Source of the DNA: Burkholderiales bacterium
GTDB lineage: Bacteria > Pseudomonadota > Gammaproteobacteria > Burkholderiales > Ga0077523
Direction: 5' to 3'
Length of the DNA: 5,415 nt
NCBI GenBank assembly: GCA_025459035.1
Contig: JALORJ010000206.1
Span: 1-5,415 of the forward strand
Numbering within the stretch: the stretch's first letter is position 1; every line of letters begins with the position of its first letter. Position numbers and translations under genes: made by a program. Below the pieces are notes generated by a model, which did no database searches, had not been told where the DNA came from, and was given only the letters and a program-made list of their open reading frames with translations. Shown piece after piece: positions 1-5,415 of the stretch.

Positions 1-404
1 TGGCCCGGGTGCGTGCGATGCAGGCGCGCTTCGGCGTGCTGACGACCGACACGGCGCTGGTCGGGTTCTCGCAGGGCGCGATCGTCGCGCTCGAACTGGC
101 GGCACGCCACGACGGCCTCGTCGGACGCGTGCTCGCGTTCGCGGGACGCTACGCGACGCTGCCCGCGTCGGCGCCAGCCCTCACGACGCTGCATCTGTTC
201 CATGGCGCAGCCGACGCGGTGGTCGCGGTCGACCATGCGCGGCGCGCGTTCGATCACCTGGCCGCGCTCGACGCCGATGTCACGGTCGATGTCGCGGACG
301 GCGTCGGCCACACGCTGCATCCGGCGCTGATCGAGCGCGCCCTGTCGCGGCTCGCGACCTGTGTGCCGCTGCGGACCTGGCGGCGCGCGCTCGGCGGCGC
401 CTGA
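1..404 (+). CDS. ypfH: Esterase of the YpfH family (alpha/beta hydrolase), C-terminal part
   Basis: Partial gene, open to the left edge. The reading frame runs through codons starting at position 3 with no stop upstream, so the GTG at 9 is probably internal. The family is about 230 residues long, so roughly 100 N-terminal residues should lie outside the window. The visible part has the catalytic triad of a serine alpha/beta hydrolase: the nucleophile elbow GFSQG with Ser at 69-71, Asp in HGAADAVV at 213-215 and His in GVGHTL at 309-311. It resembles E. coli YpfH around LVGFSQGAIVALE, the AFAGRYATLP stretch and the LHLFHGAADAV stretch. YpfH proteins are cytoplasmic carboxylesterases that hydrolyse short acyl esters in vitro; the natural substrate is not established. 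A general phospholipase/carboxylesterase label would also fit. The gene ends with TGA at 402-404, 149 bases before queA, and probably belongs to a separate transcription unit. Confidence 0.85.
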   Translation, partial: ARVRAMQARFGVLTTDTALVGFSQGAIVALELAARHDGLVGRVLAFAGRYATLPASAPALTTLHLFHGAADAVVAVDHARRAFDHLAALDADVTVDVADGVGHTLHPALIERALSRLATCVPLRTWRRALGGA

Positions 405-436
405 CGCGCGGATCGTCGCGGGCACGCGGGGCGCCG

Positions 437-471
437 CGTCGCGCGACGTCGCGGCAGGTCGCGCCGCGACG
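437..471. repeat. Inverted repeats in the ypfH-queA gap (possible hairpin)
   Basis: Two nested inverted repeats are visible. CGTCGCGCGACG at 437-448 is a perfect 12-base palindrome. CGTCGCGGC at 447-455 pairs perfectly with GCCGCGACG at 463-471, giving a 9-bp GC-rich stem with a 7-base loop. The structure begins 32 bases after the ypfH stop. It could help end the ypfH transcript, but no T-run follows it, so it does not look like a standard intrinsic terminator. It could also be a binding site for a dimeric protein. In DNA of this G+C content some inverted repeats arise by chance, so the function is uncertain. Confidence 0.35.
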
Positions 472-515
472 AGCCATCGCACCGTCGCGGGCGCCGGTCC
501 GTCGGCACGGGCCGG

Positions 516-544
516 CTGAATCCGCCCGCGCGTGCCGGCATACT
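516..544 (+). promoter_or_regulatory. Putative sigma-70-type promoter for queA-tgt
   Basis: CATACT at 539-544 matches the -10 consensus TATAAT at 4 of 6 positions. It is one of the few AT-containing patches in the gap. CTGAAT at 516-521 matches the -35 consensus TTGACA at 3 of 6 positions, with an optimal 17-base spacer. Transcription would be expected to start near 550-552, only 2 to 4 bases before the queA ATG at 554. No purine-rich ribosome binding site lies between the -10 box and the ATG. The position of the box right before the gene supports a real promoter; the weak -35 match is the main doubt. Confidence 0.4.
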
Positions 545-553
545 CCGCGCCCG

Positions 554-1609
554 ATGAAACTGGCCGACTTCGACTACGACCTCCCGCCCGAGCTGATCGC
601 CCAGCATCCGCCGAGCGAGCGCGGCGACAGCCGCCTGCTGCACGTGGATGCGCCGCGCGATCGGCTGACCGATCTCGCGTTCGCGACGCTGCCCGATCTG
701 GTGGCGCCCGGCGATGTGGTGGTGTTCAACGACACGCGCGTGATCAAGGCCCGCTTGCTCGGCCAGAAGGCGAGCGGCGGCCGCATCGAGGTGCTGGTCG
801 AGCGCATCCTCGACGAGCGGCGCGTGCTGGCGCTCGTGCGCGCGAGCAAGACGCCGGTGCCGGGTTCGCGCCTGTGGCTCGCCGGTGGCGCGATCGACGC
901 GGAGGTGATCGCGCGGCGCGACCGCTTCTTCGAACTGCGCTTCGACGGATTCGACCCGGTGGCGACGCTGCTCGACCGGCACGGTGCCGTGCCGCTGCCG
1001 CCGTACATCGACCGCGCCCCCGACGCCGCCGACGACGCCCGCTACCAGACCGTGTTCGCGTCTCGACCGGGGGCCGTGGCAGCGCCGACCGCCGGGCTGC
1101 ACTTCACCGAGGCGGTGCTCGACGCGCTGCGCGCCCGTGGCGCCCATCTCGGCTGGATCACGCTGCACGTGGGCGCCGGCACGTTCGAACCGGTGCGCGT
1201 CGACGACATCGCGCAGCACCGCATGCATGCCGAGTGGTACGAGATCGGCGCGCCGCTGGTCGACGCGATCCACGCGGCGCGTGCCGCCGGGCGGCGGGTC
1301 CTCGCGGTCGGCACCACGAGTCTGCGCGCGCTCGAGGGAGCGGCCGCCGAGTCGGTCGACGGGGGCCTGCAGCCGCGCAGCGGCGAGACGTCGTTGTACA
1401 TCACGCCGGGCTACCGCTTCCGTGTGGTCGACCGGCTGTTCACCAACTTCCATCTGCCGAAGTCGACGTTGCTGATGCTCGTGAGCGCGTTCGGCGGGCA
1501 CGCCCGGATGCTGCAGGCCTACCGGCACGCGGTGGCGCAGCGCTATCGCTTCTTCAGCTACGGCGACGCGATGCTGATCGAGCGCGCCGACGGCGCCGGC
1601 GGCGCGTGA
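554..1609 (+). CDS. queA: S-adenosylmethionine:tRNA ribosyltransferase-isomerase QueA
   Basis: QueA transfers and isomerises the ribosyl moiety of S-adenosylmethionine onto preQ1 at tRNA position 34, forming epoxyqueuosine, the penultimate step of queuosine synthesis in the cytoplasm. The 351-residue product matches the usual length (E. coli about 356). Family blocks appear in order: DFDYDLPPELIA near 5-16, VVFNDTRVIKARLLG at 56-70, RIEVLVER at 77-84, PLPPYI at 147-152, GAVAAPTAGLHF at 173-184, TLHVGAGTFEPV at 203-214, VGTTSLRALE at 252-261, TNFHLPKSTLLMLVSAF at 297-313 and RFFSYGDAMLI at 332-342. The ATG at 554 gives the typical QueA start (MKLADFDYDLP), so it is preferred even though no Shine-Dalgarno sequence precedes it. 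The stop TGA overlaps the tgt start codon. No sign of damage or transfer. Confidence 0.98.
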   Translation: MKLADFDYDLPPELIAQHPPSERGDSRLLHVDAPRDRLTDLAFATLPDLVAPGDVVVFNDTRVIKARLLGQKASGGRIEVLVERILDERRVLALVRASKTPVPGSRLWLAGGAIDAEVIARRDRFFELRFDGFDPVATLLDRHGAVPLPPYIDRAPDAADDARYQTVFASRPGAVAAPTAGLHFTEAVLDALRARGAHLGWITLHVGAGTFEPVRVDDIAQHRMHAEWYEIGAPLVDAIHAARAAGRRVLAVGTTSLRALEGAAAESVDGGLQPRSGETSLYITPGYRFRVVDRLFTNFHLPKSTLLMLVSAFGGHARMLQAYRHAVAQRYRFFSYGDAMLIERADGAGGA

Positions 1610-2706
1610 GGTTCGACGTGCTCGCGACCGACGGCGCCGCGCGCCGCGGCCGCCTGCAGCTCGCGCACGGCACGGTCGAGACGCCGGTGTTCATGCCGGT
1701 CGGCACGTACGGCGCGGTCAAGACGCTCGACTTCGTCGACCTGCGTGCGGGCGGGGCGCAGATCGTGCTGTCGAACACGTTCCACCTGTGGCTGCGGCCC
1801 GGGCTCGACGTCATCGAGCGCTTCGCCGGCCTGCACGCGTTCATGCGCTGGGACGGGCCGATCCTGACCGACTCGGGCGGCTTCCAGGTGTTCAGCCTCG
1901 GCGCGATGCGCAAGGTCGAGGAGCACGGCGTCACGTTCCGCTCGCCGATCGACGGCTCGAAGTTGCTGCTGACGCCGGAGACCTCGATGCAGATCCAGCG
2001 GGTGCTCGACTCGGACATCGCGATGGTGTTCGACGAGTGCACGCCGCACCCGGCGACCGAGCGCGAGGCGGCCGACTCGATGCGCCTGTCGCTGCGCTGG
2101 GCCGAGCGCAGCCTGCGCGCGTTCGAGGGCAGCCGCAACGCGCTGTTCGGCATTGTCCAGGGGGGCATGCACGAGGCGCTGCGCGACGAGTCGCTGCGCG
2201 CGCTGGCGGCGATGGAATTCCCCGGCTACGCGATCGGCGGGCTGTCGGTCGGCGAGTCGAAGGACGACATGCGGCGCATCCTCGCGCACACCGCACCGCA
2301 GCTGCCGGCGGCGAAGCCGCGCTACCTGATGGGGGTGGGCACGCCGGACGACCTCGTCGACGCGGTGTCGCGCGGCATCGACATGTTCGACTGCGTGATG
2401 CCGACCCGCAACGCGCGCAACGGCTGGCTGTTCACGTCGCGCGGGACGGTGAAGCTGCGCAACGCCCGCTGGCGCGACGACCCGGCCCCGCCCGACCCGG
2501 CGTGCGACTGCCACACGTGCCGGCATTTCTCGGTGAGCTATCTGCACCATCTGCAGCGCACCAACGAGAGCCTCGGCGCCCGCCTGTCGACGCTGCACAA
2601 CCTGCATCACTACCACCAGCTGATGGCCGGGCTGCGCGGCGCGATCGAGGCCGGCAATCTCCATGATTTCGTGGCGGAATTTCGCCGGAGACCCGCACTC
2701 GCGTGA
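1606..2706 (+). CDS. tgt: Queuine/preQ1 tRNA-guanine transglycosylase
   Basis: Tgt exchanges guanine 34 for preQ1 in tRNAs with GUN anticodons (Asp, Asn, His, Tyr), so it acts just before QueA. The GTG at 1606 overlaps the queA stop by 4 bases and gives a 366-residue protein starting MRFDVLATDGAARRGRL, matching the E. coli start and length (about 375). The same frame stays open upstream to about 532, but that part only shadows queA. Visible features: FMPVGTYG at 29-36, the active-site Asp89 in ILTDSGGFQVFSLG, DECTP at 143-147, GYAIGGLSVGE at 207-217, YLMGVG at 240-245, and the nucleophile region FDCVMPTRNARNG with Asp262. The zinc ligands are intact: Cys300, Cys302 and Cys305 in CDCHTC, plus His331. 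No ribosome binding site is evident before the GTG, so translation is probably coupled to queA. Confidence 0.98.
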   Translation: MRFDVLATDGAARRGRLQLAHGTVETPVFMPVGTYGAVKTLDFVDLRAGGAQIVLSNTFHLWLRPGLDVIERFAGLHAFMRWDGPILTDSGGFQVFSLGAMRKVEEHGVTFRSPIDGSKLLLTPETSMQIQRVLDSDIAMVFDECTPHPATEREAADSMRLSLRWAERSLRAFEGSRNALFGIVQGGMHEALRDESLRALAAMEFPGYAIGGLSVGESKDDMRRILAHTAPQLPAAKPRYLMGVGTPDDLVDAVSRGIDMFDCVMPTRNARNGWLFTSRGTVKLRNARWRDDPAPPDPACDCHTCRHFSVSYLHHLQRTNESLGARLSTLHNLHHYHQLMAGLRGAIEAGNLHDFVAEFRRRPALA

Positions 2707-2712
2707 TAGATT
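2704..2712 (+). promoter_or_regulatory. Possible extended -10 promoter element before yajC
   Basis: TGATAGATT spans the tgt stop codon (TGA, 2704-2706) and continues as TAGATT at 2707-2712. It fits an extended -10 element, TGn followed by a hexamer matching TATAAT at 4 of 6 positions. No good -35 hexamer is seen at the usual distance, which is tolerated for extended -10 promoters. A start near 2719 would give the yajC-secD-secF message a leader of about 65 bases. This would let the secretion genes be transcribed apart from queA-tgt. The call rests on a short match only. Confidence 0.25.
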
Positions 2713-2770
2713 CCGGGACTTTTCCACGGCCGTCGCGACGCTGCACAACGCGCACGTGACGGGCGTTTCC

Positions 2771-2776
2771 GGAGGT
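2771..2776 (+). promoter_or_regulatory. Ribosome binding site of yajC
   Basis: GGAGGT is a near-perfect Shine-Dalgarno sequence, 7 bases before the GTG at 2784. It is the strongest such site in the window and settles the choice of the GTG as the yajC start. Confidence 0.85.
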
Positions 2777-2783
2777 CGTCGCC

Positions 2784-3113
2784 GTGTTCGTTTCGCAAGC
2801 CTGGGCCCAGGGGGCTGCCGGGGCACCGCCCGAGATGCAGTTCCTGCAGTTCGCGCCGCTGGTGCTCATGTTCGTGGTGCTCTACTTCCTCATGATCCGG
2901 CCGCAGATGAAGAAGCAGAAGGAGCATCGCAACATGATCGCGGCGGTCGCCAAGGGCGACGAGATCGTGACCAGCGGCGGCGTGATGGGGCGCATCACCG
3001 GTGTCGCCGAGCATCACGTGTCGGTCGAGATCGCGAGCGGCGTCGAGATCCAGCTGCAGAAGCCCGCCATTTCCGCGGTGCTGCCGAAGGGCACGCTGCG
3101 CAAGGCGACCTGA
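2784..3113 (+). CDS. yajC: Preprotein translocase subunit YajC
   Basis: YajC is a small single-pass inner-membrane protein that associates with SecD and SecF in the holotranslocon around SecYEG; it is usually not essential and its exact role is unclear. The product has 109 residues (E. coli 110). A short Ala/Gly/Pro-rich N-terminus precedes one hydrophobic helix at about 20-38, then the diagnostic IRPQMKKQKEH stretch at 38-48, where positive charges fit a cytoplasmic side. The conserved domain follows: AKGDEIVTSGGVMGRI at 56-71 and AVLPKGTLR at 98-106, both close to the E. coli protein. The GTG start is backed by a strong Shine-Dalgarno site. It lies 77 bases after tgt and 67 bases before secD, as the first gene of the secretion group. 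Confidence 0.97.
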   Translation: MFVSQAWAQGAAGAPPEMQFLQFAPLVLMFVVLYFLMIRPQMKKQKEHRNMIAAVAKGDEIVTSGGVMGRITGVAEHHVSVEIASGVEIQLQKPAISAVLPKGTLRKAT

Positions 3114-3136
3114 TTCCCGAACCGTCGCGTCGCGCA

Positions 3137-3171
3137 CGGGGCCCCGGTGGGGCGCCCCGGACGGCGCCGGG
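3137..3171 (+). other. GC-rich inverted repeats in the yajC-secD gap
   Basis: Several competing stems can form here. GCCCC at 3141-3145 pairs with GGGGC at 3149-3153 around a 3-base loop. CGGGGC at 3137-3142 pairs with GCCCCG at 3154-3159. The self-complementary GGCGCC occurs at 3151-3156 and again at 3163-3168. CCCGG at 3156-3160 can pair with CCGGG at 3167-3171, which covers part of the secD ribosome binding site. No T-run follows, so it is not a standard terminator. It may fine-tune secD translation or partial read-through, or may only reflect high G+C. Confidence 0.3.
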
Positions 3172-3173
3172 AG
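3169..3173 (+). promoter_or_regulatory. Ribosome binding site of secD
   Basis: GGGAG lies 7 bases before the ATG at 3181 and supports that codon as the start, although the reading frame stays open upstream into yajC. Confidence 0.65.
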
Positions 3174-3180
3174 CCGCACG

Positions 3181-5049
3181 ATGAACCGCTATCCGCTGTG
3201 GAAGTACCTCGTGATCGCGGTCGCGCTCACGATCGGTCTGCTGTACGCGTCGCCGAACCTCTTCGGCGAGGTGCCCGCGGTGCAGGTGTCGCCGCTGAAG
3301 TCGACGCTGCAGGTCGACACCGCGCTGCAGGAGAGGATCGACAAGGCGCTCGCCGACGCCGGCATCAAGCCACGGCGCACGCTTGTCGACCCGACCGGCC
3401 TCAAGGTCGAGCTCGAGGATCCCGACACCCAGGTGCGTGCACGCGACACGCTGGTCAAGACGCTCGGCGACGACTACGTGGTCGCGTTGAACCTGCTGTC
3501 GAACGCGCCGCGCTGGATGGCCGGCGTCAACGCACTGCCGATGTATCTCGGCCTCGACCTGCGCGGCGGCGTGCACTTCCTGCTCCAGGTCGACATGCAG
3601 GGCGCGCTGTCGAAGGCCGCCGATCGCTACGCTGGCGACATTCGCCAGCTGCTGCGCGAGAAGGAGCTGCGTTACGGCGGCGTCACGCGCGAGCGCCAGA
3701 GCGTGCAGGTGCGGCTGCGCGACGCCGACACGCGCGACAAGGCGCGCGCCGCGATCGAACGCGCGATCCCCGACCTCGCGATCACCGAGCAGGCGGGCGG
3801 CAACGGTGACTTCGTGCTCGTCGGCACGCTCAAGCCCGAGGCGCAGGCACGCATCCAGGAGTTCGCGCTGCAGCAGAACATCGCGACGCTGCGCAACCGG
3901 GTGAACGAGCTCGGGGTGGCGGAGCCCGTCGTGCAGCAGTCCGGCGCCGACCGGATCGTCGTGCAGCTGCCGGGCGTGCAGGACACCGCGAAGGCGAAGG
4001 AGATCATCGGCCGCACCGCGACCCTCGAGGTGCGCATGGTCGACGAGGAGCACGCCGACGGCGCGTCGATCCAGGCCGCGATCGACGGGCAGCCGCCGCT
4101 GGGCAGCGAGCTCATGTACGAGCGCAGCGGCGTGCCGCTGCTGCTGAAGAAGCAGGTCGTGCTCACCGGCGATTCGATCGCCGATGCGCAGCCGGGCTAC
4201 GACGGCCAGTCGAACGAGCCGGCGGTCCACCTGAACCTCGACGGCAAGGGCGCGCGCGTGTTCCAGCAGCTCACGCGCGAGAACGTCGGCCGGCGCATGG
4301 CGATGGTGCTGATCGAGCGCGGCAAGGGCGAGGTCATCACCGCGCCGGTGATCCGCACCGAGATCGGCGGCGGGCGCGTGCAGATCAGCGGTCGCATGAC
4401 GGTGCAGGAAGCGCGCGACGTGTCGCTGCTGCTGCGCGCCGGCGCGCTGGCCGCGCCGATGGACTTCGTCGAGGAGCGCACCGTCGGTCCGAGCCTCGGT
4501 GCCGAGAACATCCGCAAGGGCTGGAAGTCGACGCTGATCGGCTTCTCGCTGATCTCGGCGTTCATGATCGTCTACTACGTCGCGTTCGGCGCGATCTCGG
4601 TCGTGTCGCTCGCGGCGAACCTGGTGTTCCTCGTCGCGATCCTGTCGATGCTGCAGGCGACGCTCACGCTGCCGGGCATCGCCGCGATCGCGCTCACGCT
4701 CGGCATGGCGATCGACGCCAACGTGCTCATCAACGAGCGTATCCGCGAGGAACTGCGCAACGGCACGACGCCGCAGGCCGCCATCACCGCCGGCTACGAG
4801 CGCGCGTGGGGCACGATCCTCGACTCGAACATCACGACGCTGATCGCGGGCCTGGCGCTGTTCGCGTTCGGCAGCGGTCCGGTGCGCGGCTTCGCGGTCG
4901 TGCACTGCCTGGGCATCCTCACGTCGATGTTCAGCGCGGTGTTCGTGTCGCGCGGCATCGTCAATCTCGTCTACGGCGGCCGCCGCAAGCTCGCGCGCCT
5001 GCCGATCGGCAACACCGACTGGCACAAGCGTCCCGCGACCGCGGCCTGA
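3181..5049 (+). CDS. secD: Protein translocase subunit SecD
   Basis: SecD is an RND-superfamily inner-membrane protein that works with SecF and YajC at SecYEG, using the proton motive force and its large periplasmic domain to drive late steps of export. The product has 622 residues (E. coli 615). The ATG at 3181 is chosen because it yields the typical start MNRYPLWKYL and has a ribosome binding site. Layout: first membrane helix at about 7-24; periplasmic region at about 27-448 with the conserved LGLDLRGG at 123-130; then five more hydrophobic segments at about 450-471, 473-494, 498-518, 550-570 and 574-597. The motif GMAIDANVLINERIREE at 508-524 holds Asp512, equivalent to the proton-relay Asp519 of E. 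coli SecD. NITTLIAGLALFAFGSG at 550-566 and GFAVVHCLGILTSMFSA at 570-586 are also typical. The tail after 600 is short and basic. Confidence 0.98.
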   Translation: MNRYPLWKYLVIAVALTIGLLYASPNLFGEVPAVQVSPLKSTLQVDTALQERIDKALADAGIKPRRTLVDPTGLKVELEDPDTQVRARDTLVKTLGDDYVVALNLLSNAPRWMAGVNALPMYLGLDLRGGVHFLLQVDMQGALSKAADRYAGDIRQLLREKELRYGGVTRERQSVQVRLRDADTRDKARAAIERAIPDLAITEQAGGNGDFVLVGTLKPEAQARIQEFALQQNIATLRNRVNELGVAEPVVQQSGADRIVVQLPGVQDTAKAKEIIGRTATLEVRMVDEEHADGASIQAAIDGQPPLGSELMYERSGVPLLLKKQVVLTGDSIADAQPGYDGQSNEPAVHLNLDGKGARVFQQLTRENVGRRMAMVLIERGKGEVITAPVIRTEIGGGRVQISGRMTVQEARDVSLLLRAGALAAPMDFVEERTVGPSLGAENIRKGWKSTLIGFSLISAFMIVYYVAFGAISVVSLAANLVFLVAILSMLQATLTLPGIAAIALTLGMAIDANVLINERIREELRNGTTPQAAITAGYERAWGTILDSNITTLIAGLALFAFGSGPVRGFAVVHCLGILTSMFSAVFVSRGIVNLVYGGRRKLARLPIGNTDWHKRPATAA

Positions 5050-5068
5050 CGCACCCGCCCCCCTGCCC

Positions 5069-5072
5069 GGAG
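5069..5072 (+). promoter_or_regulatory. Ribosome binding site of secF
   Basis: GGAG lies 9 bases before the ATG at 5082, within the 32-base secD-secF gap, and supports this start. Confidence 0.65.
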
Positions 5073-5081
5073 CCATCGACG

Positions 5082-5415
5082 ATGGAATTCTTCCGCATCC
5101 GGAAGGACATCAACTTCATGAAGCACGCGCTGGTGTTCAACGTGATCTCCGCGATCACGTTCGCACTGGCGGTGATCTTCCTTCTCACACGCGGCCTGCA
5201 CCTGTCGGTCGAGTTCACCGGCGGCACGTCGATGGAGGTGCAGTACACGCAGGCGGCCGACCTCGACAAGGTGCGCTCGCTGCTCGAAGCCAGGGGCCTG
5301 AAGGACGCGACGGTCCAGAACTTCGGCACGTCCGACACCGTGCTGATCCGCATGGCGAACCGCGACGGCGTGTCGGGTGCGCAGCTGTCGGAAGAGGTAC
5401 TCGCCACGCTCAAGG
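5082..5415 (+). CDS. secF: Protein translocase subunit SecF, N-terminal part
   Basis: The gene runs off the right edge; 111 complete codons of an expected 310-320 are present. SecF pairs with SecD in the proton-driven translocation motor. The visible part starts MEFFRIRKDINFMKHA, followed by the first membrane helix at about 15-36 and the start of the periplasmic domain. HLSVEFTGGTSMEV at 40-53 corresponds to the conserved DFTGG motif of SecF, here with Glu44 in the acidic position. The gene follows secD after 32 bases and is surely in the same transcript. The conserved membrane Asp and the other five helices lie outside the window, so their integrity cannot be judged. Confidence 0.96.
   Translation, partial: MEFFRIRKDINFMKHALVFNVISAITFALAVIFLLTRGLHLSVEFTGGTSMEVQYTQAADLDKVRSLLEARGLKDATVQNFGTSDTVLIRMANRDGVSGAQLSEEVLATLK

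Noticed and set aside
437..480. Intrinsic terminator after ypfH.
   Set aside because: A GC-rich stem exists, but the bases after it (AGCCATCGC) contain no T-run, so only a hairpin is claimed.
254..1528. A 424-codon open frame on the minus strand opposite ypfH and queA.
   Set aside because: Low-complexity Arg/Ala-rich translation with no recognisable motif, lying over two well-supported forward genes; an effect of high G+C.
532..1605. Upstream extension of the tgt frame, which could suggest a fused 724-residue protein.
   Set aside because: The extension is an Arg/Ala-rich out-of-frame reading of queA. Conserved Tgt sequence begins exactly at the GTG at 1606.
1558..2826. A 422-codon open frame on the minus strand opposite tgt.
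   Set aside because: Antisense shadow of tgt with biased composition and no family signature.
3001..3180. Upstream extension of the secD frame into yajC.
   Set aside because: The added residues are an out-of-frame reading of yajC, and the ATG at 3181 has a ribosome binding site and the typical SecD start.
3114..3180. A regulatory arrest peptide (like VemP or SecM) before secD.
   Set aside because: No separate short reading frame with its own start and stop fits in the gap. The GTG at 3147 opens a frame that runs on through secD without stopping in the gap.
2995..5076. A 693-codon open frame on the minus strand opposite secD.
   Set aside because: It mirrors secD, is rich in Arg, Ala, His and Asp as expected from antisense reading of GC-rich codons, and shows no domain. 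The forward frame has full SecD conservation.
1..5415. Mobile element, CRISPR array, tRNA or other RNA gene, or a new defence or metabolic system.
   Set aside because: No transposase, spaced repeats, cloverleaf or unknown gene was found; almost all of the sequence is covered by well-known core genes.

Overview
The window is about 70% G+C by eye and carries only forward-strand genes. From left to right it holds the end of an esterase gene (ypfH family), then queA, tgt, yajC, secD and the beginning of secF. The order queA-tgt-yajC-secD-secF is a classic, widely conserved proteobacterial cluster. The protein sequences point to a Betaproteobacterium, probably of the order Burkholderiales. The clues are the SecD start (MNRYPLWKYL), the SecF start (MEFFRIRKDI) with its SVEFTGGT motif, and the high G+C. 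This placement comes from remembered family patterns, not from a search.

Positions 1-404 are the C-terminal part of a YpfH-like alpha/beta hydrolase that begins upstream of the window. Positions 405-553 form a 149-base non-coding gap with inverted repeats and a likely promoter for queA. Positions 554-2706 hold queA and tgt, which overlap by 4 bases (GTGA). Positions 2707-2783 are a 77-base gap with a possible extended -10 element and a strong ribosome binding site. yajC lies at 2784-3113, a GC-rich 67-base gap at 3114-3180, secD at 3181-5049, a 32-base gap at 5050-5081, and secF from 5082 to the window end.

Two functional modules sit side by side. Tgt swaps guanine 34 of GUN-anticodon tRNAs for preQ1, and QueA then adds the ribosyl group of S-adenosylmethionine to give epoxyqueuosine. 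YajC, SecD and SecF form the auxiliary membrane complex that joins SecYEG and uses the proton motive force to help pull proteins into the periplasm. All key residues I could check are intact, and no gene is broken.

I did not find a mobile element, CRISPR array, RNA gene or undescribed multi-gene system. This is an ordinary core-genome region. The points worth a second look are small regulatory ones: a possibly leaderless queA, a tgt start with no visible ribosome binding site of its own, a promoter-like element overlapping the tgt stop codon, and short inverted repeats in the gaps.
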